From MWCO01 sp964488865 (GTDB lineage Bacteria; Myxococcota_A; Polyangia; Polyangiales; Polyangiaceae), in NCBI GenBank assembly GCA_964488865.1, contig CAZAWR010000016.1, positions 62,001 to 126,000 of the forward strand: DNA of 64,000 nt, written 5' to 3'. Positions 24,069 to 32,000 of the stretch are shown in pieces. The notes beneath the pieces were generated by a model. That model worked only from the letters and a program-made list of their open reading frames with translations, was not told the DNA's origin and did no database searches. Position numbers and translations under genes: made by a program. The stretch's first letter is position 1, and every line of letters starts with the position of its first letter.

Positions 24069-26600
24069 CTACCGCAGCTTCCCAGGTGCCGGCGGTCGAG
24101 CAGCCCTTCCATCTTCCGGCCACGCGTGCTTCGGATATCGCCTGCACAGCTGTGTCCGGAGCTTGGGGTAGTGCTGCGCCCAGAACCCGGCCAGATCACT
24201 CGTCACTTGCACCGCCCGCTGGTTCGGCGCCAGCAGGTGCAGCGTCACCGCCACGTGGCCCTCCGCCACCCGCGGACCGTCGACCATCCCGAAGAAGTCC
24301 TGCAAGCGCGACGCCCCCCACGGCGGCTTGCCCTGCTCGTAGTGGATGCGGAGCTCCCGTCCTCCCGGCAAGCGCACAGAGGGCGGCGCGAAACGATCGA
24401 GCCGCTGCACCTGGCCCTGGGACAGACACGCTCGCACCGCGTGCAGCAACCCGGCATCATGCAGCTCACGCAGGCACCGCTTCCCTTCGCAAAGCTCCCG
24501 GAGCTTGGCCTGCGCGAACGCCAGGTCCATCGCGGGAACGTCATGCCCGAGGTCCCGCAAGAACGCGACGCGCCCGAGCAGCGAATCCAACTCACCCTCT
24601 GGGGCGAATGTGTGCACCCCCAGCGCGATCGCCTCGCTGGCGAGCACCTGAGACGCCTCGGGGGACACCGACCTTGGGTTGCGCGACTCGTCCAGGGTGA
24701 GGCCGCGGTACGTCAGGCGCTCCACGGTCTCGACGCACTGCCTTCCCGCGTTCCAGCGATGCTCCTCGGACTCCTCGACCCGATCGGGAAAGACATCGAG
24801 CAGGCACGCGGGGTCGATGGCGCACAGGGAACGCACCATGAGGCGTCGTGTCTTTCCTTCGCGCCGCTCCTCGGCGTCGACCGCCACGAGAAACTCGGGC
24901 ACGCTCCACTCGTCCGCGTCGACGACGGCGAGCCCTCCTCCCGCCAGGGCCACCTCGCGTCCCCGGACCTTCCTCGCCACCCTATCGGGATAGCCAGCCA
25001 GCACGCACGTGCGCAGGGCATCCTCCGCGTTCGAAGGCGGGGGCGACGCGTGGCGGGAGCACGCGAGCAGGCTTCTTCGTACCTTGTCCACTTCCCGTGC
25101 GGCTCGCGGGTCCACACCCAGGACGCGCAGCGTGCGATCGGAAAACCGATCGCTCGCGGCCTCGCGGAAAAGGTCGAGGGAATCCAGAAGATCCGCTGAG
25201 CCCTTGTCGCCCCTTGCCCCGGGACCGGTCATCGTGGAGCGACGGCTCAGTGCGATGTCCCGCTCGCCGATGAGCGCGGCCAAGGTCGCGGCTTGATTGA
25301 CGACCCCGCGCCGTTCGGCCTCGACCAGGATGCGCGCTACCCGGGGGTGGGTGGGAAAGCGCAGGAGGCTATGTCCGATTTCGGATAGGGATCCGTCGGG
25401 ACGGAGGGCGCCGAGGTCGGAAAGGAGCGCATCCGCGGCGGCCCAGGCCCCCGGTTCCGGCGGGTCGAGCCAGGGGAAGGCGTGGACGTCGGTCGCACCC
25501 AAGCCCCGCACCATCAGCGCCGCTTCCGTGAGGTCCGACCGGCGCACCTCGGGCGGGTCGTGGTCCGGGCGACGCATCCAGTCCGCTTCCGAGAACAAGC
25601 GCAAGCAGCGGCCGGGGCGTGTTCTTCCCGCGCGCCCGGTGCGCTGGGTCACGGAGGCCTTGCTGACGGGTGCCACCTGAAGGGTAGGGAGGCCGGACCA
25701 GGGGGCATGGCCCGCGATGCGCGCGAGCCCGCTGTCGATGACGGCGACCACGCCGTCGATGGTGACGGAGCTTTCCGCGACGTTGGTCGACAGAATGATC
25801 TTTGGCTTGTCGCTCGGGGCGAGGGCTCGGTCTTGTTCTGCCGAAGGCAGGTTGCCGTGCAGGGTCACCACGTCGAAGCCAAAACTGAGGGCCACCGGCT
25901 CGCAGGCTTCTCCCGCCTTGCGGATCTCCGCGGCGCCGGGCAAAAACACCAGCACGTGACCGTCGAGCCCCTCGCGCGCCATCGTCCGGATCGCGGACGC
26001 CACACGCAGGGGCAAGGGCCGATCGTCCGGCGGGTTGGAGAACGCGACGGCCACGTCGAAGCGCTTGCCCTCGGCGTGGACGCGGCCGCAGGGGGCGAGG
26101 AAGGCGTCGAGCGGGGAAGCGTCGAGGGTGGCGGACATCACCACGAGGCGCAGGTCGGGCCGGGTCGTGCGTTGCAGGTGAAGGACCCATCCGAGGGCGA
26201 GGTCGGCGTGCAGGTGGCGCTCGTGAAACTCGTCGAGGACCACGACCCCCACCCCGCGGAGTGTGGGATCCGAGAGGAGTTGCCGCGCGAATACGCCTTC
26301 GGTGACGTAGCGCAAGCGGGTGGAGGGGCTCACGACCGACTCGAAGCGGACCTGGTAGCCGATGGTCGCGCCCACGCTTTCGCCCCGCTCGCCGGCCACG
26401 TGCTGGGCCGCGAACCGCGCCGCGATTCTGCGGGGCTCCACGACCACGACCTCGCCTTGGGTGGCGTGGGTATCGACGAGGTAGGGAGGGATGCGGGTGG
26501 TCTTGCCGGAGCCTGGGGGGGCCTCGACGAGGACGCGGGGGTGCGTGCGGAGGGCGGCTCCGATCTCCGGCAAGACGTCGTCGATGGGCAGGGGTTGCAT
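24069..26600 (-). CDS. hrpB: ATP-dependent helicase HrpB
   Basis: 843 residues, the usual length for HrpB, a DEAH-type RNA helicase-like ATPase of largely unknown role. Motifs: APPGSGKTTRIP (Walker A, residues about 28-40), VVEPRRIAAR (Ia), LDEFHERH (II, DEFH), MSATLD (III), STNVAESSVTIDG (V) and QRTGRAGRTRPG (VI). They are followed by the HA2-like and HrpB C-terminal domains, ending in an APNQRAVQVTSDLAGFW block typical of the family. All motor motifs are intact. It appears monocistronic. Confidence 0.93.
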   Translation of the reverse strand: MQPLPIDDVLPEIGAALRTHPRVLVEAPPGSGKTTRIPPYLVDTHATQGEVVVVEPRRIAARFAAQHVAGERGESVGATIGYQVRFESVVSPSTRLRYVTEGVFARQLLSDPTLRGVGVVVLDEFHERHLHADLALGWVLHLQRTTRPDLRLVVMSATLDASPLDAFLAPCGRVHAEGKRFDVAVAFSNPPDDRPLPLRVASAIRTMAREGLDGHVLVFLPGAAEIRKAGEACEPVALSFGFDVVTLHGNLPSAEQDRALAPSDKPKIILSTNVAESSVTIDGVVAVIDSGLARIAGHAPWSGLPTLQVAPVSKASVTQRTGRAGRTRPGRCLRLFSEADWMRRPDHDPPEVRRSDLTEAALMVRGLGATDVHAFPWLDPPEPGAWAAADALLSDLGALRPDGSLSEIGHSLLRFPTHPRVARILVEAERRGVVNQAATLAALIGERDIALSRRSTMTGPGARGDKGSADLLDSLDLFREAASDRFSDRTLRVLGVDPRAAREVDKVRRSLLACSRHASPPPSNAEDALRTCVLAGYPDRVARKVRGREVALAGGGLAVVDADEWSVPEFLVAVDAEERREGKTRRLMVRSLCAIDPACLLDVFPDRVEESEEHRWNAGRQCVETVERLTYRGLTLDESRNPRSVSPEASQVLASEAIALGVHTFAPEGELDSLLGRVAFLRDLGHDVPAMDLAFAQAKLRELCEGKRCLRELHDAGLLHAVRACLSQGQVQRLDRFAPPSVRLPGGRELRIHYEQGKPPWGASRLQDFFGMVDGPRVAEGHVAVTLHLLAPNQRAVQVTSDLAGFWAQHYPKLRTQLCRRYPKHAWPEDGRAARPPAPGKLR

Positions 26601-26782
26601 GGCCGAACCACTACATCACGGAAGCCCCCTACCTGGGGCTCGCGATCGGGTACGCCTTCTGAGTTGCGGACGTTGACAACCGGTGTGTGGCGGGGCCAGC
26701 ATCGTCGGGCATCAGGGCGCGTGGAAGAAATCCTGCGGAGCTTCGTCCAACGTGCCATCGGAGTCGGAAGGAAGTTGGAACC

Positions 26783-27001
26783 ATGAAGAACGTCTTGCTC
26801 GTCAGCTTGGCCTTGGTATTCACCGTGTTTGCCGTCGGTTGCTACATCGTTGCCGCACCGCCCGCGGAGAAGGCGCCTGCTGCTACGCCCGTTCCCACCC
26901 CGGCGGCCACTCCCGTGGCATCCTCGGCCGAGCCTGCGAAGCCGCCCGTTCCGAGGATTTTCGGCGGCTCCTCGCCGGCCGACGCGGGCGCGACGGACTG
27001 A
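26783..27001 (+). CDS. Small Pro/Ala-rich lipoprotein
   Basis: 72 residues from an ATG preceded by GGAAG. Signal peptide MKNVLLVSLALVFTVFAVGC ends in a lipobox. The mature part is only about 53 residues, mostly Pro/Ala/Thr (low complexity) ending in RIFGGSSPADAGATD. A TTGACA at 26673-26678 could be its -35 element, but no good -10 is seen. It probably tethers to the outer membrane and spans the periplasm as a flexible stalk; function unknown. Confidence 0.6.
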   Translation: MKNVLLVSLALVFTVFAVGCYIVAAPPAEKAPAATPVPTPAATPVASSAEPAKPPVPRIFGGSSPADAGATD

Positions 27002-27023
27002 GGTCGCGTTCTGACTCTGTTTC

Positions 27024-28145
27024 TCAGGTCACGATAGGCAGGTGCTTGGCCGCAGACCGGTCGGCGTCGTCGCCCTTGGCCTGGGATTGTCGCCAGTAGC
27101 AGTAGGGGTTGTCACGCACGAAGCGGTCCCGGGCCACGTTGCCCCAAGTGCATCCGCCCCGGCAGACCTCTGCGTAGTCACACGTCCGGCAGAAGCCCCC
27201 GAGGTTGTCCAGCGTGAAGTCCCGGTTGTAGGAGAAGGCCCCTTCGCGGAACCAGATCTCCTTGAGCGGCTTCTCGCGGATGTTGCCCTCGAGGAACATG
27301 TCTTCGCCGTTCATGATCGACGGCAGCGACAGGCACCCCTTGATGCCTCCGTTGCTCTCGATGCCGATCACGGACAGGCCCGCGGGGCAGCCGGTCCAGA
27401 ACGGGATCGGGTCCCGTGGGTCTCGCAGCATGTTCTCGGGCTCGCCGTAGTACCCGATGTTGTGGCCCGGGTAGACCCGCGGCGTGCGCCCGTCGCGACA
27501 GAGCTTCGCGATGCGCGGCACCAGCGTCCGCATCTCCTCGGGCGCCAGCACCAGATCAGGATGGTCCGCCAAGTTTCCGGTCGCTGTGCCCACCTGCAGC
27601 TGCCACCGCTCCACACCGTGCTCTCGCAGCACGTCTCGAAGTGGCTCCAACTCGTCCACGTTGCGACGGTAGATCGTGGTGACGGCGCTCGCATGAACCC
27701 CTGCTCGGTGGCACGAATCCATGTTCTCGAGGATCTTTCGCCAGAGCCCCTTGTGACCGCGCAGGTAGTCGTGGCTCTCTTCCAGCCCGTCGAGGGAGAA
27801 GGCCACGCTCTCGAGACCGAGGGTCTTGAACGTCTGGGTCACCTGGTCGGACCAAGCCAGGCCGTTGGTGACCATCCCGACCGTCACGCCCAGGTCGATG
27901 AGCTTCTGTGCGATGATCGGCCAGTCCTCCCGGAGAAGCGGCTCTCCGCCTCCCAGGGTCAGTCGACGGCATCCCAGGGCGGCGAGGTCCTCGCAGAGCT
28001 TCAAGGCCTCGCCCAGGGACAGCTCGTCCGTGCGCTTCTTGCCAGCCCGTGAGCCGCAGTGGCGACACTGCAAGTTGCACCGGAGCGTGAGCTCCCAGAC
28101 GGCAACCCGCGGTCGATACCCGAACTTCTTGTGCAGCTTGATCAT
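27024..28145 (-). CDS. Radical SAM/SPASM protein, candidate maturase of the adjacent repeat lipoprotein
   Basis: 373 residues. The radical SAM cluster motif is CNLQCRHC (C23, C27, C30), followed by GGGEPLLR and the SAM-binding strands. The C-terminal SPASM region has the expected auxiliary-cluster Cys: CPAG near residue 260, GCLSLP, then CRTCDYAEVCRGGC and a final YCYW. SPASM proteins of this size typically modify ribosomally made peptides or proteins. Its ATG overlaps the stop of the upstream repeat lipoprotein (ATGA), so the two are translationally coupled. I infer that the lipoprotein is its substrate. An anaerobic sulfatase maturase is less likely because no sulfatase is near. Confidence 0.88.
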   Translation of the reverse strand: MIKLHKKFGYRPRVAVWELTLRCNLQCRHCGSRAGKKRTDELSLGEALKLCEDLAALGCRRLTLGGGEPLLREDWPIIAQKLIDLGVTVGMVTNGLAWSDQVTQTFKTLGLESVAFSLDGLEESHDYLRGHKGLWRKILENMDSCHRAGVHASAVTTIYRRNVDELEPLRDVLREHGVERWQLQVGTATGNLADHPDLVLAPEEMRTLVPRIAKLCRDGRTPRVYPGHNIGYYGEPENMLRDPRDPIPFWTGCPAGLSVIGIESNGGIKGCLSLPSIMNGEDMFLEGNIREKPLKEIWFREGAFSYNRDFTLDNLGGFCRTCDYAEVCRGGCTWGNVARDRFVRDNPYCYWRQSQAKGDDADRSAAKHLPIVT

Positions 28146-29311
28146 GGCGCCGAGTAGAGCCCGCCCGTGCAGCCCGGCGCGTTCACACAGTCCGCGTCCG
28201 CACAGTCGATCTGGCCGTCCCCATCGTTGTCGGCACCGTCGTCGCACTCCTTCTCGTAAGGAATGCCGTAGAGCGTGCCCGAGCAGCCCGGGGCGTTGTA
28301 GCAGTCCGAATCCAGACAGTCGATCTTGCCATCGCCGTCGTTGTCCGCCCCGTCCGCACACTCCTTCTCGAACGGGATGCCGTACAACGTGCCCTGACAG
28401 ATGGGTGCGTTGAAGCAGTCCGCATCCTCGCAGTCCACCTTGCCGTCGCCGTCGTCGTCCTGCTGGTTTCCGCAGTCCGTCTCGTAAGGAATGCCGTACA
28501 GCATGCCTTGGCAGACCGGCGCGTTGAAGCAGTCCGAGTCCGCACAGTCCACGTCGCCGTCCCCATCGTCGTCCTGCTGGTTGGTGCAATCGTCCTCGTA
28601 CGGAATGCCGTAGAGAATGCCTTCGCACCCGGGCGCGTTCGCGCAGTCCTCGTCCTCGCAGTCCACCTTGCCGTCGCCGTCGTCGTCCTGCTGGTTGGTG
28701 CAGTCGTCCTCGTAGGGAATCCCGTAGAGCAGCCCGCTGCAGCCCGGCGTGTTGAAGCAATCCGAGTCGACGCAGTCGATGGCCCCGTCGCCGTCGTTGT
28801 CCTGCCCGTCACCGCAGTCCTTCTCGAACGGAATGCCGTACAGCTCTCCCGAGCAGCCCGGCGCGTTGTAGCAGTCCGAGTCCGCACAGTCGGCCGCCCC
28901 GTCGCCGTCGTTGTCCAAGCCGTCGCTACAGTCCTTCTCGAAGGGAATGCCGTACAGCTCACCGGAACAACCAGGGGCGTTGTAGCAATCGGAGTCGCTG
29001 CAATCGATGGCGCCGTCGTTGTCGTTGTCGAGGCCGTCGTTGCAGATCTCATCGTCCCCGCTCTGTCCCCCGGTGCCCGCCTGGCCTCCCGCGCCGGCGG
29101 TTCCGCCTGACCCGCCCTCTCCCGACGGGTCGTCCTTGCCGATGTTCTCGTCCCCGCATGCGGCCATGCCCAAGGTCAGCCCCACGGCCACCGGGACGGC
29201 GATGGCGGCCTTGCGGAACCGTTGCCAGGAAGGGATCTTCCGGCTGCCTCGGTCCATCTCCCCACAGACCTGCTCAAGATAGTCTTTGATCAACTTCGCC
29301 TGATCGTTCAT
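28142..29311 (-). CDS. Eight-repeat Cys-rich lipoprotein, candidate RiPP-like substrate
   Basis: 389 residues. An unusually long, charged N-terminus (about 34 residues, MNDQAKLIKDYLEQVCGEMD...) precedes the hydrophobic stretch and the lipobox-like GMAAC (C52). A Gly-rich linker follows to about residue 85. Residues 89-389 are eight tandem 38-residue repeats. Each has four Cys (repeat positions 2, 16, 21, 27), a Ca-binding-like DNDGDG loop and, in the first seven, LYGIP[FY]E; the last ends in LYSAP. DNDGDG-Cys motifs are common in myxobacterial surface proteins, but the constant Tyr-Gly-Ile-Pro insert and the overlapping radical SAM gene are not. The long N-terminus could be a recognition leader. 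Confidence 0.85.
   Translation of the reverse strand: MNDQAKLIKDYLEQVCGEMDRGSRKIPSWQRFRKAAIAVPVAVGLTLGMAACGDENIGKDDPSGEGGSGGTAGAGGQAGTGGQSGDDEICNDGLDNDNDGAIDCSDSDCYNAPGCSGELYGIPFEKDCSDGLDNDGDGAADCADSDCYNAPGCSGELYGIPFEKDCGDGQDNDGDGAIDCVDSDCFNTPGCSGLLYGIPYEDDCTNQQDDDGDGKVDCEDEDCANAPGCEGILYGIPYEDDCTNQQDDDGDGDVDCADSDCFNAPVCQGMLYGIPYETDCGNQQDDDGDGKVDCEDADCFNAPICQGTLYGIPFEKECADGADNDGDGKIDCLDSDCYNAPGCSGTLYGIPYEKECDDGADNDGDGQIDCADADCVNAPGCTGGLYSAP
28145..29047 (-). repeat. Eight tandem 114-base coding repeats
   Basis: Seven full 114-base units and a final 105-base unit, exactly in frame. Units keep the Cys, DNDGDG and LYGIP codons but vary elsewhere, so they are under selection for the motif rather than freshly copied. 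Confidence 0.9.
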
Positions 29312-29410
29312 GTGATGACTCCCGTAAGTGACGTTTCGGAGTATTTCTCCAGGCGGGTGCGCTCAGCGATGTGTGGCCGCGGGGGACAGTATCCGTGAGG
29401 AAATCGACGG

Positions 29411-30136
29411 TCAAGGCATGGGGCACGCCGTGCGGACGCGAGGCGCGTGCGGTGACGAAGGCCACTTCGCAAGGAATTCGCCAGCTAGCTGTCGCGCTTC
29501 GTCGGTCTGTCCCAGCCGGCAGAGCGCGAAGATGCGCACGGCCGCGCGCTCCTGATCGAGGGCTGAGCTGTCCGCGGGAGCTGCGTCCCGGTCGAGCACG
29601 TCGAGCGCTTCGTTCGCCTTGCCTTCGCGCAGGGCCGTATGAGCCTCCCGCAACGACTCGACCTCCGAGGCGAGGGAAGGACCCTCCGGGACCTTGGCGG
29701 GCGCCGGCGCATGCTTGGGAAGCTCCACCGTGGGGGCGATCTCGGCGGGCGGTTGGGGCTCGACCGTCTCGGACGGGACGCGCACTTCGCTCGCCACGGG
29801 CGGAGGTGCAACGGGCGCGGCCACCGACACGACGACCTCAGGGGAAGGCGCTGCCGGTTCGTGCGCCACGTAAGCTCCGATGCCGATGGCCGCCACGGCG
29901 GAGAGAACCACGAGGCCCTTGGGCAGCAGTCCCACGAGCAGCCCCGTTCCAGCGGCATGCGAGGCTCCGGCGGCCGCTGCCTTTCCTGCCGAGGTCGCCA
30001 CCCCCACCGTGGCCGCCCCCGCGCCGAGGCGAAGGACGAGCGAAGACCGAACACGTTTCCGATCGTGCGGGGAGGGGTCGTCACCGCCCTGGGCCGCCTC
30101 GATGATGCTTCTGGCTTCCGGGCTCAATCCGCTCAT
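29411..30136 (-). CDS. Predicted anti-sigma/TPR-like membrane protein
   Basis: 241 residues. The short cytosolic N-terminus is basic (DRKRVRSSLVLRLG). Hydrophobic segments at about 35-55 and 65-90 are followed by a Pro/Val/Glu-rich periplasmic stalk. The C-terminal helical part (SLREAHTALREGKANEALDVLD, then ALCRLGQTDEARQLAGEFLA) looks like one or two TPR units. Its ATG overlaps the stop of the ECF sigma gene (ATGA), the usual arrangement for a sigma factor and its membrane regulator. An anti-sigma role is inference from position; no zinc-binding anti-sigma motif is visible. Confidence 0.65.
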   Translation of the reverse strand: MSGLSPEARSIIEAAQGGDDPSPHDRKRVRSSLVLRLGAGAATVGVATSAGKAAAAGASHAAGTGLLVGLLPKGLVVLSAVAAIGIGAYVAHEPAAPSPEVVVSVAAPVAPPPVASEVRVPSETVEPQPPAEIAPTVELPKHAPAPAKVPEGPSLASEVESLREAHTALREGKANEALDVLDRDAAPADSSALDQERAAVRIFALCRLGQTDEARQLAGEFLAKWPSSPHAPRVRTACPMP

Positions 30137-30738
30137 CCGACCCTCCGCTGCTCCCGCGCCCGGTACCGGGCAACGGACTCGTTGAAGGCTTGCCTTGCGG
30201 TGCGTAGTCGCGAGTACACCGTGTTCGTGTTGACCCCCAAAGCCTGCGCCGCCGCCGGGATGCTCATCTGCTCGAGCTCGACGAGGATGAACACCTCTCG
30301 CTTCTGCCAGTCGAGTTGCTCCAGCAAGTCGTACAGCACGCGCACCGCGTCCGCGTGTTCCGCACACTCCTGGGGCGTCGGCCCGCGCACGTCCACGAGG
30401 TCTTCGACGTCGGGCACTTCCTGCCCTCGCGCGCGGGGATCTTTCCGACGCGTCTTGCGGCGTGCGTCGCGCACGACGTTCGCCAGGATCCCGTAGAGCC
30501 AGCAGCGCACCGAGGATCGACCCTCGAACTCCGCGAGCCGGCGGTGGACGACCAAGAACACGTCCTGCACGGCGTCGTCCACGCTTTCGCAGGGCACGCC
30601 GAGCCGTCGGACATTGCGCCATACGAACGGGAAGTGCTGCTCGTACACCGTGTCGAACTCCAGCGCCTTCTCGACCGACGTAACCCTTGAGGGCGCGACG
30701 AGCGCGGGGGTGGTGTCGGGAGTCGCGTGAGAGGGCAT
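30133..30738 (-). CDS. ECF-type RNA polymerase sigma factor
   Basis: 201 residues with sigma region 2 (YEQHFPFVWRNVRRLG, then SVDDAVQDVFLVVHRRL) and region 4 (LDWQKREVFILVELEQMSIP with the HTH ALGVNTNTVYSRLRTAR). A linker holds PDVEDLVDVRGPTPQE. It directs RNA polymerase to a small regulon, probably in response to an envelope signal sensed by the overlapping downstream membrane protein. Start chosen at MPSHATPD; the frame runs further upstream, but that part is antisense to another coding sequence and not protein-like. Confidence 0.9.
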   Translation of the reverse strand: MPSHATPDTTPALVAPSRVTSVEKALEFDTVYEQHFPFVWRNVRRLGVPCESVDDAVQDVFLVVHRRLAEFEGRSSVRCWLYGILANVVRDARRKTRRKDPRARGQEVPDVEDLVDVRGPTPQECAEHADAVRVLYDLLEQLDWQKREVFILVELEQMSIPAAAQALGVNTNTVYSRLRTARQAFNESVARYRAREQRRVG

Positions 30739-30779
30739 GGGGACGCTATGTCGTAGGTGGCCGAGAAGGGGATGATCCG

Positions 30780-31805
30780 TCACCGAAAGTGTAGCTGAGG
30801 ACCGAAGGAGAGTCGGCCGGTCACGGGCGACGCGCGATGCACCTGGCCGTAGGGGTCGAGGTCGAAGCCCGGTCGTTTCAGGGGAATGCCGCCGGATGCT
30901 TCGAGCCGCAGGGAGAGCGCGGACCCGAGGGGCCAGGTGCCTACCACGCCGGGGGTGATGGACAGCCACAGCGGGTCGGCCTTGCTCGGGTCGGTCACGC
31001 CGAACCCGCGCGCGCGGAAGAGGCCTGCTTCGAGACCGCCGCACAGGTCGAGTGTCGGCGAGCGCATCCGGACTGCTTGGCAGAGCGTCAGGCCAGCCGC
31101 GGCGAGGTCGAAGTCGCCGCCCGCCGAGGAAGGGGTTCGCAAGTGGGTGGTCTGTTCGGAGAGGAACACCGCCCGAGCCTCGAGTCGCAGGCCGCCGCGG
31201 GACCCTGTCACGCCAGCCCCGAACCATGTTGCCGTCCTCGGCAAGGTTCCTGCGTCGAGACCGGCCATCACCATGATCGCGCCATGCCACGGGAGGGGGA
31301 CATCGGGCGGGTTTGGTGCTGGGACCGCGGGGAGGGGAGGCGCCGTTTCGACGACCGGTCCGGGCGTGACCACGACGGGCGAGGGAACGTGGGTCGGGTC
31401 CCAACGCGGCGTCTCGGGGACCGTCTCCGGGGCCGCGCGTGCGGCGACCGCCTCCGGGTCCACTGCGACGGCAAGGATCAAGGCCGTGGCATCGGCGATG
31501 GCCTGACAGCTTTCCCCGTCGACACGACGCTCGCCGGTCGTGGGGCCGGTCTGCGTGCGGATCTCCACGTGCCAGATCGCGTCCTCGCCTCGCCAAGCGC
31601 GGGCCGAGGCTCGAACGTGGCTTGCCGTTTCCGTGGGGCCCCCGAGCAGGTCGGCCACTTGGGTTTCGAGCCGCGCCTGCGTGGGGCACTCCGCGGGGGC
31701 AGTCCAGGTCAGATGAAGCAGTCCTCCCAGAGAGCTCTCGGCATAGGCGATCCCCGAGACAGACAACGCGACGACGACACCGGCGGCAACGTCTCCGCAC
31801 CTCAA
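30780..31805 (-). CDS. Exported protein of sigma-factor locus, barrel-like C-terminus
   Basis: About 341 residues if it starts at TTG 31805, which gives a compact signal peptide ending SGIAYA. An ATG at 31964 in the same frame would add 53 residues with no signal-peptide shape and would run through an inverted repeat, so I reject it. The mature protein starts with a domain around ECPTQARLETQVADLLGG, then a Pro-rich linker (residues about 160-200), then strands typical of an outer-membrane barrel (GGLRLEARAVFLSEQT, ending GRLSFGPQLHFR). This domain order is common next to ECF sigma factors in myxobacteria. Function unknown. Confidence 0.6.
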   Translation of the reverse strand: MRCGDVAAGVVVALSVSGIAYAESSLGGLLHLTWTAPAECPTQARLETQVADLLGGPTETASHVRASARAWRGEDAIWHVEIRTQTGPTTGERRVDGESCQAIADATALILAVAVDPEAVAARAAPETVPETPRWDPTHVPSPVVVTPGPVVETAPPLPAVPAPNPPDVPLPWHGAIMVMAGLDAGTLPRTATWFGAGVTGSRGGLRLEARAVFLSEQTTHLRTPSSAGGDFDLAAAGLTLCQAVRMRSPTLDLCGGLEAGLFRARGFGVTDPSKADPLWLSITPGVVGTWPLGSALSLRLEASGGIPLKRPGFDLDPYGQVHRASPVTGRLSFGPQLHFR

Positions 31806-31815
31806 ACCCCGCAGA

Positions 31816-31955
31816 AAACTAGGAACTAGGAACACGGGAAGTCGAACAGCGAATGCAAATCGGACCAGAAAAGAAGCACGCGTGTTGCCAACTCCTACAA
31901 CGAGAGGCGGATCCGGCCATTCCGTGTTCGCGTTCCTCTTCCTAGTTCCTAGTTT
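31816..31955. repeat. Inverted repeat with 17-base perfect arms
   Basis: AAACTAGGAACTAGGAA (31816-31832) and its exact complement TTCCTAGTTCCTAGTTT (31939-31955) flank 106 bases. Each arm is itself a tandem CTAGGAA. CTAG is normally scarce in such genomes. It could be a miniature mobile-element remnant or a large hairpin between the two leftward genes. Confidence 0.6.
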
Positions 31956-32000
31956 CTGGTGCACGCGTCGCCCCTCCGTGCCCTTAGTGACTCACGGTCC

